The translations under genes and the position numbers were made by a program. Source: a bacterium (lineage in GTDB: Bacteria; Armatimonadota; Fimbriimonadia; Fimbriimonadales; Fimbriimonadaceae). From it: 64,000 nucleotides of DNA. Within the stretch, counting starts at the first letter, position 1, and the number at the start of each line of letters is the position of its first letter. Of the stretch, positions 43,485-53,011 are shown piece after piece. The notes under the pieces were generated by a model, which was given only the letters and a program-made list of their open reading frames with translations, made no database searches and had not been told where the DNA came from. The stretch spans positions 744,001-808,000 of the forward strand of contig JAIXUN010000002.1 of NCBI GenBank assembly GCA_027483535.1, given 5' to 3'.

Positions 43485-44306
43485 TCAAGAGTTTGTCACA
43501 GTATCTCGAATGGCGGTGAACAGTGCCCAAAAACAGAGGGCGATCAGCAAAAGCGTCACCGGAATGGCGATCGCGGGGCTGATTCTTGCCAACTGGGGAA
43601 TGGTGAACCCCGCCACCACAATCGCCACCCAAATCAGCAACACCTTCCGGCCTACAGAGGAGGTCTTGAACACGCCTCCGCGAATCCGGTCGTAAATAAA
43701 GGGCGCCCAGCACTTCGAGCAAAACGCTTCACCGGGATGACAATCGTTCCCGCAGCCTAGGCACTTCACGGGTGCCTGGTGCTGGGGCCCTACGGTCATG
43801 CGCCAAAGAGCGATCGTCTTATGCTCTTCTCGAAACAGGGCAGGGGATAGGCTCGTGATCGCGATTTCGGCAAGTGCGAGAGCATGCCCCGCCATCCCGT
43901 TATCGTAGGCGTACTTTGCCAGTCGAAACGTGGCGATGGCGTTCTGAGGATTGCGCCGAAGCTGGGTGTACTGAGTTTCGATCTGCTCCAGCATCAGCGC
44001 CTTGTCCGCCGAGGCCATGTTCAGCTTCTCCATGAGCGGTAATCCGACCACGATGGAGAAAAATGCGATCACCGCCCCAAAGCCCATCCACTCCTGCGGA
44101 GGTCGCCAGGCTAGGAATCCTAGGTAAACCGTGGCGCACAAGGTGAGGAACCCGATGAGAACGTCCAGTTCCGCCATGATCATGCGGTGGACCAGATAGA
44201 TCGCCCAAGCGGGCATCGCGATCCAGATGAAGCAGGGCATCAAAACGTTTGCAGCCCCTGTTGCCTGTCCCCAAAGGACAAAACTTAAGTCTTGGAGTGC
44301 AAGCAT
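43485..44306 (-). CDS. Membrane protein with a zinc ribbon
   Basis: 273 residues. Helices at about 12-35, 45-65, 73-92, then a cytoplasmic TPR-like helical stretch (about 100-165, KALMLEQIETQYTQLRRNPQ and AIATFRLAKYAYDNGMAGHA), a CX2C-X9-CX2C zinc ribbon (CLGCGNDCHPGEAFCSKCW, about 181-199) and two C-terminal helices. Family not recognised. It lies 22 bases upstream of the lptF/G-like gene on the same strand, so it is probably in that operon. A role in the envelope is inferred from position only. Confidence 0.7.
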   Translation of the reverse strand: MLALQDLSFVLWGQATGAANVLMPCFIWIAMPAWAIYLVHRMIMAELDVLIGFLTLCATVYLGFLAWRPPQEWMGFGAVIAFFSIVVGLPLMEKLNMASADKALMLEQIETQYTQLRRNPQNAIATFRLAKYAYDNGMAGHALALAEIAITSLSPALFREEHKTIALWRMTVGPQHQAPVKCLGCGNDCHPGEAFCSKCWAPFIYDRIRGGVFKTSSVGRKVLLIWVAIVVAGFTIPQLARISPAIAIPVTLLLIALCFWALFTAIRDTVTNS

Positions 44307-44397
44307 GGTCTAAAGCGGCAAACGCTTAACTTTCAAGACGAATCGGGCGGGGAGTTCGTTTGCCGCTTCGGCTCGAACCGCGAATAATCCCCAGCAA

Positions 44398-45147
44398 CTA
44401 TTCCGGGTCGCCGACGGTGATCCGTCGCTTCGGAGTCGCCGACTCTTCCACCACGGCTTGAGAAACAACCTCTTCGGCCTTCGTTGTCTCGGCAGCCTGG
44501 GCCACAGTGCCGGACTTCTTAAAGCTGAACTTCGGCTCAGTCCCCTCCTTGAGCCGCTTCATGTTGGACTTGTGCTTGTAGGTAATGAAGCCCGCCAAGA
44601 ACAGGAAGAACGGCAGAATCTGCAAGCTCTGACCAGGGATCAAGAACGGCATCGAAGCCGCGAAGGCCACCGCCGCCCACACCGCGACAACGCTTGCAAG
44701 CGAAACGTAGCGAGATACCGCGAGCACCACGATGAAAACGGCAAAGGCCGATAAACCCTGGAAGGGCGCAGCTCCCAGACTCGCACCGAGGCCGGTGGCG
44801 ATTCCTTTGCCGCCCTTGAATCCGACAAACGGGCTGAGCATGTGCCCAAGAATGGAGAAAGAACCAACGATGAACCATTGCGCCTGAGGGTCCAGTCCGC
44901 CGAGTTTCTCGCGAAGCATCACGTTGGCGATGATCGTAGGGACCGATCCCTTCAAGACGTCGAGCACGAACGCGAACAAGCCGAGCTTCGTGCCAAGGGC
45001 GCGCATAACGTTTGTCGCACCAATGTTTCCGCTGCCAACCTTGCGGATATCAATACCCTTGGCCTTCGCAATGATCAGTCCGTACGGGATCGACCCGGAA
45101 AAGAACGCGACAGCGCTTAGGATGGCAAGAAGAACGGCGTTATTCAT
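44398..45147 (-). CDS. plsY: Acyl-phosphate:glycerol-3-phosphate acyltransferase
   Basis: 249 residues. It acylates glycerol-3-phosphate (made by GpsA) with acyl-phosphate to start phospholipid synthesis, in the inner membrane. Motifs: GSIPYGLIIAKAKGIDIRKVGSGNIGATNVMR, here recognisable from SGNIGATN, and GHMLSPFVGFKGGKGIATG. About 45 extra residues rich in Ala, Thr and Glu follow the usual end (from about 205), forming a cytoplasmic tail not needed for the fold. Confidence 0.94.
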   Translation of the reverse strand: MNNAVLLAILSAVAFFSGSIPYGLIIAKAKGIDIRKVGSGNIGATNVMRALGTKLGLFAFVLDVLKGSVPTIIANVMLREKLGGLDPQAQWFIVGSFSILGHMLSPFVGFKGGKGIATGLGASLGAAPFQGLSAFAVFIVVLAVSRYVSLASVVAVWAAVAFAASMPFLIPGQSLQILPFFLFLAGFITYKHKSNMKRLKEGTEPKFSFKKSGTVAQAAETTKAEEVVSQAVVEESATPKRRITVGDPE

Positions 45148-45166
45148 ATCTCAATCAGGCCCACCT

Positions 45167-47776
45167 TTAAGACAGTTGGGACTCCCATTCAGCACGTTGA
45201 GAAAGCCAAAGTTGGCGCACCCAATTTCGGCGATCGCTATGATTTTGCACCAGATCGGCAAGCGGCTGCGCCCAACCAACCTGAGAGGCATCGGCGAGCC
45301 AACGTGCGAGTTCCTCGTTGGCGGGTAGGAGCGCCCCCTGTCCCAGCAACGCGGTTCGATTCCTGAGGTGCAACAAGTCGAGAAGGTCAGCGCGTAGTCG
45401 AACGCCTTCCTCCGCCGAATTGGACACGCCGAGCATCTTTCGTAGACGGATGAGCCATTCGATGTCGCCTAGCCCGCCCGGGCCGAGTTTAAGGTCCCTG
45501 GCGGCGAGTTCAGGCTTCACCCGCTCGTTCTCGATCCGAGATTTCATGGCGAGGAGTTCGCTCAGTTCTTCGGGAGAGATTTTGTCTTCCAGTGGCTGCA
45601 AGATCGTCTTGGCAAGCCCTTTGCCGTGCTCCGACCCAAACAGAACCGGACCTTGCAACGCGAACTTTTCCCAAGTGGCCATATCGTCTCTCAGATACGC
45701 CTCGAAGCCTTCCATCGTGGGAGCGAGCAACCCTTTTCCTCCCTCTGGCCTCAACCGGAAATCGAACAATGTGGGAAGCCCAACCCTTTTCCACCTTTCC
45801 AGAACTCGCACCACCCGTTGCAGATACTCCTCCGCAGGGTGCTGATCGGAAGAACGTTCGACCAGCGCAATGAGATCGAGGTCGCTCGTTGGTCCAAGCT
45901 CTCTTCGAGCAAAGGATCCCAAGCCAAGAACGACGATAGGAACGGGCGAATGGGCGATGAGGCTCTCGACCAAAACTTCGCTGATCGCTTGCGATGGTGT
46001 GGGAGGCTCATTAGGATTCCAGAGCAGACAGTCTCTCACCCAAGCGAACAGAAACGCCGACAACACGGTTCGTCCGATCCGGTCGACTTTGGCATCGTCC
46101 AGCCGATCCTCTGTACAGAGCGCCCATGCTTTTGAAAGGGAACTTGGATCCGGTTCCTCGTCCAAAATCTCGCCCGTCACAATCAACTCGGTGAGCCCAG
46201 GAAACTGAGCGAGGTGATCTACTAAGACTGGGGCCAACCTCGCTAAAGAATCGCATCGCAGTCCTGATTCCGAGTTCTCTCGAAGCACGGCGTCTGCGCC
46301 TTCCTCGCCGAGCGTCTTTTGCAGCCAGGGCAGAGTGTTCGGGTGAAGGTCCAACATCGGAGCCTCTCCTTCCCGCTCTGTCAATCGACGAAGAAACCTG
46401 CGGAAGATGGATCGCACTCGGGAGCGCCTCCTGGCAAGGTCGGTCTCCAGATCCTCAATCGATAGGAAACCCATCATCCGAGCCACGCCGAGTCGCTCTT
46501 CCGCAGAGTCCGGAAGTTCATGCGTTTGGCGATCGTGAAGAAGTTGGCATCTGTGCTCCAAAGTGCGGAAGAACTCGTACTCCAGCGCCAATTCGCCTGC
46601 AATCCGCTCCGGGAGCAATCCTTCCGCCTGAATGGCGCTCAGGGCCTGCAGGGTTGGTGCCACATGCAAAGAAGGCAAACGTCGCCCCTCGACAAGCTGA
46701 AGCAGTTGCGCCACAAACTCAATATCGCGGATACCCCCCGGGCCGCGTTTGAAATCGGATTCGGTGGCAAACGCGTCCAGGCGGTCGCGGACGCTGAGAA
46801 TCTCAGTGATGGTCGCGTCGGAAACGTGAGATCGAAACGCGTGTTTCAGGCGAAGGGTCTTCCAGCGAGGAGCGATTCCAATCGGATCGTTCAGCACTCG
46901 GCTACGAATGAGCGCCATTCGCTCCCAGGGCTCGGCGTAAAGCTCGTAGTAGGCCTCGAAGGCCCGCATGGCGCTCAAGAGGGGCCCGGAGGAACCGTAC
47001 GGGCGGAGTTTGACGTCGACTCGGTATAGCGCCCCTCTTCCCATCCGGTCCGAGACCGCTCGCAGAAAACTCTCTACAAAACGAGCGGCCTCCCGCTCTA
47101 ACTTCTCGTCGGTTCCGTCTTCAAGAACAAACACAACGTCCACGTCGCTTGAATAGTTCAGCTCCCGTCCGCCGTGCTTTCCAAAGGTCACCAGGCTCAC
47201 CGGACAGTCGGCTTCGAGTCCCTTCACTGTTCGGTGGTTCTCCCAAGCAAGATCGAACGATTTGTGTAATAAAACGTCCGCAATATTAGACAAAGCATCC
47301 CAAACGTGGTCGCTTGCTGGGACGACCGACGAAGAGTTTGGGCGACCAAGATCGGCGAGCGTTAACTGAAAAAACCACTTTTGACGCAGGTATCGCAAAC
47401 GATCGAGCCCGTGCGTGTAAGAGATCGCCGACTTTAGAAGGGTGTCCGCTTCTGCACTTAGCGCGGAGTGGGCAAACGTTTTTGCGGTTGCCTTCAGAAA
47501 GGAAGCGTCTTCGTACAACAGGGTCGGAAGTTCAGGGTTCTGAACCACCCAATCCGTAACCGCACGACTGCTTCCGAAAAGGTCGATCAGTCGCTGAGCG
47601 GCGTCCGATCGCACGGCGAGTTCTTCCAGATGAAGGCGAGGTGAACCCGTAGCGGCGAGCCACTGTTCTAGGCCCGTTTCCGCCCATGCGGGAATGGGCG
47701 CCTTTGCCGTCCACTTTGCGACCTCCGCACCGGTTGCGCCAAACGATTCCTGAAACCGGGTTCTAAAGTCGCTCAC
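45167..47776 (-). CDS. glnE: Glutamine synthetase adenylyltransferase, bifunctional
   Basis: About 869 residues from the GTG at 47776; an upstream ATG at 47857 would overlap the preceding gene by 68 bases and adds an atypical basic stretch. Two nucleotidyltransferase halves are visible: the deadenylylase half with TFGKHGGRELNYSSDVD and the adenylylase half with GLGSFARRELGPTSDLD, each followed by a GlnD-type helical domain. It adenylylates and deadenylylates glutamine synthetase in response to nitrogen status. It starts 13 bases after the endonuclease III-like gene and is probably co-transcribed with it. Confidence 0.9.
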   Translation of the reverse strand: MSDFRTRFQESFGATGAEVAKWTAKAPIPAWAETGLEQWLAATGSPRLHLEELAVRSDAAQRLIDLFGSSRAVTDWVVQNPELPTLLYEDASFLKATAKTFAHSALSAEADTLLKSAISYTHGLDRLRYLRQKWFFQLTLADLGRPNSSSVVPASDHVWDALSNIADVLLHKSFDLAWENHRTVKGLEADCPVSLVTFGKHGGRELNYSSDVDVVFVLEDGTDEKLEREAARFVESFLRAVSDRMGRGALYRVDVKLRPYGSSGPLLSAMRAFEAYYELYAEPWERMALIRSRVLNDPIGIAPRWKTLRLKHAFRSHVSDATITEILSVRDRLDAFATESDFKRGPGGIRDIEFVAQLLQLVEGRRLPSLHVAPTLQALSAIQAEGLLPERIAGELALEYEFFRTLEHRCQLLHDRQTHELPDSAEERLGVARMMGFLSIEDLETDLARRRSRVRSIFRRFLRRLTEREGEAPMLDLHPNTLPWLQKTLGEEGADAVLRENSESGLRCDSLARLAPVLVDHLAQFPGLTELIVTGEILDEEPDPSSLSKAWALCTEDRLDDAKVDRIGRTVLSAFLFAWVRDCLLWNPNEPPTPSQAISEVLVESLIAHSPVPIVVLGLGSFARRELGPTSDLDLIALVERSSDQHPAEEYLQRVVRVLERWKRVGLPTLFDFRLRPEGGKGLLAPTMEGFEAYLRDDMATWEKFALQGPVLFGSEHGKGLAKTILQPLEDKISPEELSELLAMKSRIENERVKPELAARDLKLGPGGLGDIEWLIRLRKMLGVSNSAEEGVRLRADLLDLLHLRNRTALLGQGALLPANEELARWLADASQVGWAQPLADLVQNHSDRRNWVRQLWLSQRAEWESQLS

Positions 47777-47789
47777 CAAAATCAGTTTG

Positions 47790-48581
47790 TCACTTTCGAG
47801 ACGCTTTGCTCTTTTTGGGTTTCCCGAACCCCGCAATCGCCTTGGTATCTCCGCCATGAACTTGATGCGCCTTGCACAGATCGGTCAATGGGCACTTCAA
47901 GCAATCAGGGGTCGGTGCCTTGCAAACCTTTCGACCGTGCTGAATCAGCAGGACGTGATACCGAAAAGCATCCCCGGTAGCGACCCACTTTTCCAAAAGA
48001 GGATGTGCGTCGTTCTCAGATACTCCAATCGGCAGAGCCCCAAGGCGGCGGGAAACGCGATACACATGGGTGTCCACCGGAATCGCATGACGCCCGAGCG
48101 CAAAGCTCAGGGTGATGGCGGCGGTTTTGGGACCCACTCCGGGCAAAGAGAGCAACCAACTCCGGGCTTCCTCATCGTCTAAATCGTCCAAGAGGTCAAG
48201 CGAGTACGCGCCTAGCCGGTTGTGAATCTCTATAAGGCAAGCCTGAATCAGCTTCGCTTTGTTGTTCGCCAATCCCGCCCCTCGAATGACGTCTGCAAGG
48301 TTGTTGACGGGCATGGTCGCGGTTTGCTCCCAACTGGGGATGGCGGCGCGCATTCGGGTGAAGGCGGGGAAGGAATTCGAGTCAGACGTGTGCTGACTCA
48401 GGATGCAGGAGATCAACTCCTCCATCGGGTCGAATCGCGGAATGGGGTGAGCCTCGCCATGAAGCGACTCTAGTCGCCGAAGGGCTTCTTTGAAGTCGAA
48501 GGACGGTCGCCGTGGCGACCGTTTTCCGCGCCTCACCTTTGTAGCAGGCTTACCGGATGATGGAAGAGATTCTCTTGGCAC
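47790..48581 (-). CDS. Endonuclease III-like HhH-GPD DNA glycosylase
   Basis: 263 residues. HhH-GPD fold with the helix-hairpin-helix LPGVGPKTAAI carrying the catalytic Lys, the Asp in IPVDTHVYRVSRRLG, and a C-terminal [4Fe-4S] cluster CX6CX2CX5C (CKAPTPDCLKCPLTDLC). Such enzymes remove oxidised pyrimidines and nick the abasic site. The N-terminal about 30 residues are basic and atypical. The start is a GTG at 48581 sitting inside an 8-bp hairpin (48574-48593); an alternative GTG is at 48536. The symbol nth is likely but length and N-terminus differ somewhat. Confidence 0.85.
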   Translation of the reverse strand: MPRESLPSSGKPATKVRRGKRSPRRPSFDFKEALRRLESLHGEAHPIPRFDPMEELISCILSQHTSDSNSFPAFTRMRAAIPSWEQTATMPVNNLADVIRGAGLANNKAKLIQACLIEIHNRLGAYSLDLLDDLDDEEARSWLLSLPGVGPKTAAITLSFALGRHAIPVDTHVYRVSRRLGALPIGVSENDAHPLLEKWVATGDAFRYHVLLIQHGRKVCKAPTPDCLKCPLTDLCKAHQVHGGDTKAIAGFGKPKKSKASRK

Positions 48582-48609
48582 CGGAGTGCCAAGAAGTTAC
48601 CTTGCGGCT

Positions 48610-49866
48610 CTACTTGCCAACTGCAACGCGCTTCTTCTTTCGGGAAGCATTGAACTTAGCAAACGGAGCATCCGCCTTGAACGGGCGGCAAAGGGGGTCG
48701 CCAATCACAATGTCTTTCCACTTCATCACGGGCGATGCCGCATAGAACGCTTCGGCGAGGCACGCGCCTTTGGTGTACCGATCAAAAAGAATCTGGGTTC
48801 GGCAAAGAGCGAACGTGTACGGCTCACTCACGTAGCCCTTCACACCCGTGATGCCCTGGCTGATGAGGTCGGCGATGAGGCTTTGACCACCCGACGTGCG
48901 CTCAAACGTGCGTCCAGAGGTGCTGACAAAGGTCTCCGAGATGGCCCCGGCCTTGAACCGCAGCTTGCGATAGGTGTTCAGGCTGAATCGGTTGTCGTTG
49001 CTGCCCCAAGAGGCGTAGCCCATGAGCGGTCCAGAGCCCTGTACGAACTCCGGCGAGACGTCGTACTCCACGTCCAAACCTGCTTCGGTGAGTTTATCGG
49101 CCGCCTGCGAAAGGGTTTTCTCCATCTCGCCGTAGCCGCCATCACGAGGCTTGAGCGGCTGAGAATCGAGAAGGAAGGGCCCCTTGTACTTTTTCGCGTT
49201 CAACGACTTGGTAATAAGCTTCACCGCATCGTCGGCGTCGTATCCGGTGAGTCGGGTCACCAGATACAAACCGAACTTCGCGTGGCTGAATGGCTCGTTG
49301 CTACGGAAATAGGGGTTTACGCACCGCTCAGGATTGGAATCGTCGATACCTAGAGAGCCGACCTTCTGCTTGATCGGGGCAACGTCGATCTCCATTGCCG
49401 CAAGGGTGGCGTCCACCGAGTACCCCCCGATGTCGTCCAACCGAATCGGGATTCCCCGGGTGAGCACGATGAAGTCGATGGGATTCTTGGATTTCTTGAG
49501 AGCGTTTTGAATGGGCTTTTGAATGGACTCGACGTACTCAGCGGTTTTGATCTCTTCGGTGGTCTTGGTTTTGATCCGAACAAGATTTGCGGCGGGTACC
49601 GATCGTGCTTTCATGTACGCCGCAGCGATCCGCACCGAATCGGGGCTGTCGTCGTTCATCACGACCAGCACTCGCTCCGCTTCGGACTTTGCGGCCTTGA
49701 CCGATGCAAATCCACGGTTTTTCTCTTTCGCAGTGGGAGGTTTGGGTTCGTTGATTTTCACCGCGATCATTGCCGCTGCGATGGCAGGGACGCCAACCGA
49801 GAATCCAACGCGAGTCCAATCAATGAACCCGTAAGGCTTAAACCAGTCCCCTAACCTTTTAATCAT
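48610..49866 (-). CDS. TIGR03790-like exported protein
   Basis: 418 residues. One N-terminal hydrophobic helix (about 20-37, GVPAIAAAMIAVK). The body contains VLVVMNDDSPDSVRIAAAYMKARSVP and FIVLTRGIPIRL, and a C-terminal GVKGYVSEPY and GDPLCRPF, matching TIGR03790, a family of unknown function found mainly in Planctomycetes, Acidobacteria and Armatimonadota. The Cys in some family members is not obvious here. The ATG at 49866 has no Shine-Dalgarno. The next gene on this strand, the glycosylase, begins 28 bases after its stop. Confidence 0.75.
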   Translation of the reverse strand: MIKRLGDWFKPYGFIDWTRVGFSVGVPAIAAAMIAVKINEPKPPTAKEKNRGFASVKAAKSEAERVLVVMNDDSPDSVRIAAAYMKARSVPAANLVRIKTKTTEEIKTAEYVESIQKPIQNALKKSKNPIDFIVLTRGIPIRLDDIGGYSVDATLAAMEIDVAPIKQKVGSLGIDDSNPERCVNPYFRSNEPFSHAKFGLYLVTRLTGYDADDAVKLITKSLNAKKYKGPFLLDSQPLKPRDGGYGEMEKTLSQAADKLTEAGLDVEYDVSPEFVQGSGPLMGYASWGSNDNRFSLNTYRKLRFKAGAISETFVSTSGRTFERTSGGQSLIADLISQGITGVKGYVSEPYTFALCRTQILFDRYTKGACLAEAFYAASPVMKWKDIVIGDPLCRPFKADAPFAKFNASRKKKRVAVGK

Positions 49867-50165
49867 TCTTCAGCTCTCAGTAACTCAAGCACCCGGCAGC
49901 GTTCCGGGGTTCCCACTGGAATATTCGGTTGAGATGAAGATTCTCTCCACCGAAAACCGCCCGTTTACTCGTACTATTGCTAGGGTGTTACACGAGTCGT
50001 TCGAAACGCGAAAACCGGCACATTGATTGCTGGGTTTTTGCATTGGGAACGAGCGAATCGCTCCGTTGTTTAGGGGAACAGGCCCTCAAAAGCCGAGAAT
50101 CTTCAAGGAACGGCGGCCAGGCGCATCGTGCGGTGCCCAACGTTTTTTGAGGAAGGGGAGAAAGA
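49867..50165. other. Divergent intergenic region TIGR03790 / manC
   Basis: 299 bases. A strong purine-rich Shine-Dalgarno (gaggaaggggagaaaga) ends it. Some GC-rich self-complementarity lies at about 50120-50150, but I recognise no riboswitch, RNA gene or clear promoter. Confidence 0.35.
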
Positions 50166-51230
50166 ATGAGATTTGCAGTTATCATGGCAGGCGGTTCCGG
50201 TGAGCGGTTCTGGCCGCTTTCACGGAAAATTCGTCCTAAGCAGTTGCTTCGATTAACCGATCCGAACAAGACCATGCTCTGCGAAGCAGTGGATCGAGTG
50301 GAGCCACTGGTGGGTTACGACCAGGTGATTATTGCGACCGCACCGCACCTTACCGATTCGATTTCGCAAGCGAATCTCGTGGACCCGCAGAACGTTTTTG
50401 CCGAGCCCAGCAAACGAAACACGCTCGGCTGTCTGGTTTGGGCGACCTCGACCTTGCTCGCCCGGTACGGCGAAGGGGTGCGCGAAAGTTCGATGGCGAT
50501 TCTCACCGCCGATCACCTCATCCGCCCCGCCGACCTCTTCCGAAAAGACGTTGAGTTTGCGCTCGGTATCGCCGAGCGAAGCGGTGGACTGGTGACCATC
50601 GGCATTCCTCCCCGCCGACCAGAAACGGGCTATGGCTACATCGAGGTGGAATCGGTGGAGATCACGGGCTCAAAGGTCGTCTCTTTCCGAGAAAAGCCCA
50701 ACTTCCAAACCGCCCGTGAGTTTGTGGATAGCGGCAGGTTCTATTGGAACAGCGGAATGTTCTTCTGGACCATCGACGGGTTCTTGAACGAGCTTGCGCA
50801 TACCTCGCCGGCTTCGGTAACCGTTTGTCACGCCATTGCCGATGCCCTACAAGCGGGCAACATGGAACTTGCGGTCGCTGAGTTCGACAAACTGGAGAAC
50901 AAGTCCATCGACTACGCCCTCATGGAGGGCGCGAAGCAGGTCTATATGGTCCCGGCTCGGTTCGCCTGGGACGATGTTGGATCGTTCGATGCCCTCATTC
51001 GAACCTTGCACCAAGACGAAAAAGGGAACGTGGTCGTTGGCAACGTGGTCGCCACGGACGTGAACAACTGCGTGCTGTACAACGAATCCGAGTCGAAGGT
51101 TTTGACCGCAGTGGGCATTCGAGACCACATCGTGGTCCAAACCGACGACGCAGTTCTCATGGCTCCTCTCAGCGATGCGCAACGGGTCAAAGAGATTGTT
51201 GGAATGCTTCAGGGAACCGCGTTTGTGTAA
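50166..51230 (+). CDS. manC: Mannose-1-phosphate guanylyltransferase
   Basis: 354 residues, single-domain form without the C-terminal isomerase. It makes GDP-mannose from mannose-1-phosphate and GTP. N-terminal GGSGERFWPLSRKIRPKQLL (residues 9-28) is the nucleotidyltransferase signature; FREKPNFQTAREF and FYWNSGMFFW follow, then VPARFAWDDVGSFDAL. GDP-mannose may feed the polysaccharide at 28.7-40 kb. Preceded by a strong Shine-Dalgarno. Confidence 0.95.
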   Translation: MRFAVIMAGGSGERFWPLSRKIRPKQLLRLTDPNKTMLCEAVDRVEPLVGYDQVIIATAPHLTDSISQANLVDPQNVFAEPSKRNTLGCLVWATSTLLARYGEGVRESSMAILTADHLIRPADLFRKDVEFALGIAERSGGLVTIGIPPRRPETGYGYIEVESVEITGSKVVSFREKPNFQTAREFVDSGRFYWNSGMFFWTIDGFLNELAHTSPASVTVCHAIADALQAGNMELAVAEFDKLENKSIDYALMEGAKQVYMVPARFAWDDVGSFDALIRTLHQDEKGNVVVGNVVATDVNNCVLYNESESKVLTAVGIRDHIVVQTDDAVLMAPLSDAQRVKEIVGMLQGTAFV

Positions 51231-51320
51231 TCGCGATCACCCCCGCGGCAATTAGACCTATCGAGCCGTAACCGACGGGCGTTCAAAGCGTTATGATGAG
51301 TGAACTACGGTTCACCCAAA

Positions 51321-52067
51321 ATGGCTAACGAACGCCCAACCAACCTTATCGGCACCTCCATCATCGCAGTGGCGGTGATTGCCTCCACCTACCTGTTTGG
51401 CAACGCGATCATCCGCACCCGCACCGGTGGTCAAGAAATCCGGGTCACCGGATCGGCTCGAAAAGAGATCAAGAGCGACTTCATCATCTGGCGCGCCAAC
51501 ATTGGCGTTCGTGGCGACACTGTCGCCTCGGCCTACAATGCGGTGAAAGACGGCTCCGACAAACTCGTCGCCTATCTCAAGAAGAAAGGCCTCGACGACA
51601 GCGAAATCGTTCGGGGAGCGTTCCGAACCAGCGCTTTGTATGAGCAGCGCCAAAACAACGACTATTCCGAGAACACCTTCCGCAAAATTGTCGGCTACGA
51701 CATCTCGCAAGATATCGAAGTCCAATCTCCGAAAGTCGACCTCGTCGACGACATTTCGCGCTCTTCAACGGAATTGATCGCCAGTGGTGTTCCGATGAGT
51801 TCGAACCCGCCGCAGTTTCTCTACACGAAGATTTCGGAAGAGAAGCGCGAGATTCTTGGTCTTGCCGCAGAAGATGCCCGAAAGCGAGCCGAGCAAATCG
51901 CCACCAAGAGTGGCGCAAGGGTCAGCGATGTTCGAGGAGCCCGGATGAGCCCGCTTCAGATCACGCCTAAGTTCGAGCAAGACATTCTGTCCGAGGGTCA
52001 GAACGACACCACCGCCAAGGACAAGGCGATCACCGCCATCGTTACGATGACGTTCGGCCTGCAATAA
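51321..52067 (+). CDS. SIMPL domain (DUF541) protein
   Basis: 248 residues from the ATG at 51321; a GTG at 51300 is the alternative. One membrane helix (about 8-25, SIIAVAVIASTYLFGNAII), then a periplasmic SIMPL domain with ITVTGSA-like IRVTGSARKEIKSDFIIWRA and the C-terminal repeat region RAEQIATKSGARVSDVRGA. SIMPL proteins form beta-alpha oligomeric rings in the cell envelope; their function is not settled. TATGAT at 51292 could serve as the -10. It converges on the ABC-2 permease gene with 18 bases between. Confidence 0.85.
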   Translation: MANERPTNLIGTSIIAVAVIASTYLFGNAIIRTRTGGQEIRVTGSARKEIKSDFIIWRANIGVRGDTVASAYNAVKDGSDKLVAYLKKKGLDDSEIVRGAFRTSALYEQRQNNDYSENTFRKIVGYDISQDIEVQSPKVDLVDDISRSSTELIASGVPMSSNPPQFLYTKISEEKREILGLAAEDARKRAEQIATKSGARVSDVRGARMSPLQITPKFEQDILSEGQNDTTAKDKAITAIVTMTFGLQ

Positions 52068-52085
52068 GAGCGTGCCCCGAACCGC

Positions 52086-52916
52086 CTAGCTACTGGCGCT
52101 ACTGTAACTCTTCAGTGCGTAGCGCCAGAACATCCGCGACCCGAACAAGGCGGCGGTGGTCCAAAGGATTCCAACCCCCATCGTTACCGGATTGAACCCT
52201 CGAACCAGTTGTTCGGCGGGCACGTACGCCAAAAAGGCGAGAGGCAAGAAGTAGGTGAGCACTCGTTGCGCGCCTACCCCGTAAATCTCCAGCGGGTATC
52301 TCGCGATGCCGTTGATGGATTCGCCGAGGACCCAAAGGTTATCCACTCGAACCAGCCAGATTCCAAGGGTCATCAGCGTGAGGTTGAAGCTGTAAAACAA
52401 CCCAACGCTGCAAGCGACACCCACAAAATAGGCGATCCACTGGATCGCGCCCGGCGTGGATTTCAGGGCAGGGACGGCCACGATCAAGAGACCCACGCTC
52501 GCCAGCATCGATCCGATCTCGTTGAAATTGAACTTGCGCGTGCTGATCCAAAATTGACTGTCGATCGGCTTGGTGACAATGAAGTCCAGAGTGCCCTGAC
52601 GCACGTGTTGGGGAATCTCAACCAGGCTGAAGAAGAACGCCGAGCAGATGGAGTTCATCAGGAAGATCGTCGCCGAAAGAACGAAAGATTCGTCGCGGTT
52701 CCAACCCCCCACCGTTTTGGCGTTCCCAAAGATCACAAGCAGGATCAGGAGAAAGAAGACGACCCACGTTAGGTTTTGGAGAATTTTGGCGATGAAGTTG
52801 GCGCGATACTCCAGCTCTCTTGTGAACGAGGTGACAAAGAACGTGCGAAAGACTCGCCAGTATCGTCCCGCTCCCCTCGTTCCGCCGCCCACTGGAGGCA
52901 CCGGATCGGCGTTCAT
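52086..52916 (-). CDS. ABC-2 family transporter permease
   Basis: 276 residues from the ATG at 52916 (an upstream ATG at 52958 is possible). Six hydrophobic helices. The N-terminal SFTRELEYRANFIAKILQNLTW and QGTLDFIVTKPIDSQFWIS (near residue 100) are typical of the DUF990/ABC-2 membrane subfamily that often exports polymers or antibiotics. The usual partner permease and ATPase genes are not adjacent in this window, so it looks orphaned here. TACTCT lies 14 bases before the chosen start. Substrate unknown. Confidence 0.85.
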   Translation of the reverse strand: MNADPVPPVGGGTRGAGRYWRVFRTFFVTSFTRELEYRANFIAKILQNLTWVVFFLLILLVIFGNAKTVGGWNRDESFVLSATIFLMNSICSAFFFSLVEIPQHVRQGTLDFIVTKPIDSQFWISTRKFNFNEIGSMLASVGLLIVAVPALKSTPGAIQWIAYFVGVACSVGLFYSFNLTLMTLGIWLVRVDNLWVLGESINGIARYPLEIYGVGAQRVLTYFLPLAFLAYVPAEQLVRGFNPVTMGVGILWTTAALFGSRMFWRYALKSYSSASS

Positions 52917-52999
52917 CGCTTTCGCCACGGAGAGTAGGTTACACCCACCTACGCCCATGCGAGAAACCCGCGCATGCCATTAAGCGCAAGAAAGAAAGA

Positions 53000-53005
53000 T
53001 ATATT
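53000..53005 (+). promoter_or_regulatory. -10 box, candidate leaderless start
   Basis: TATATT, 6 bases before the GTG start at 53012. No convincing Shine-Dalgarno or -35. Confidence 0.4.
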
Positions 53006-53011
53006 GAAAGC

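Noticed and set aside
48503-48522. Hairpin ACGGTCGCC-gt-GGCGACCGT followed by TTTT on the + strand
   Set aside because: Lies inside the N-terminal codons of the leftward glycosylase gene with no rightward gene to terminate; probably incidental.
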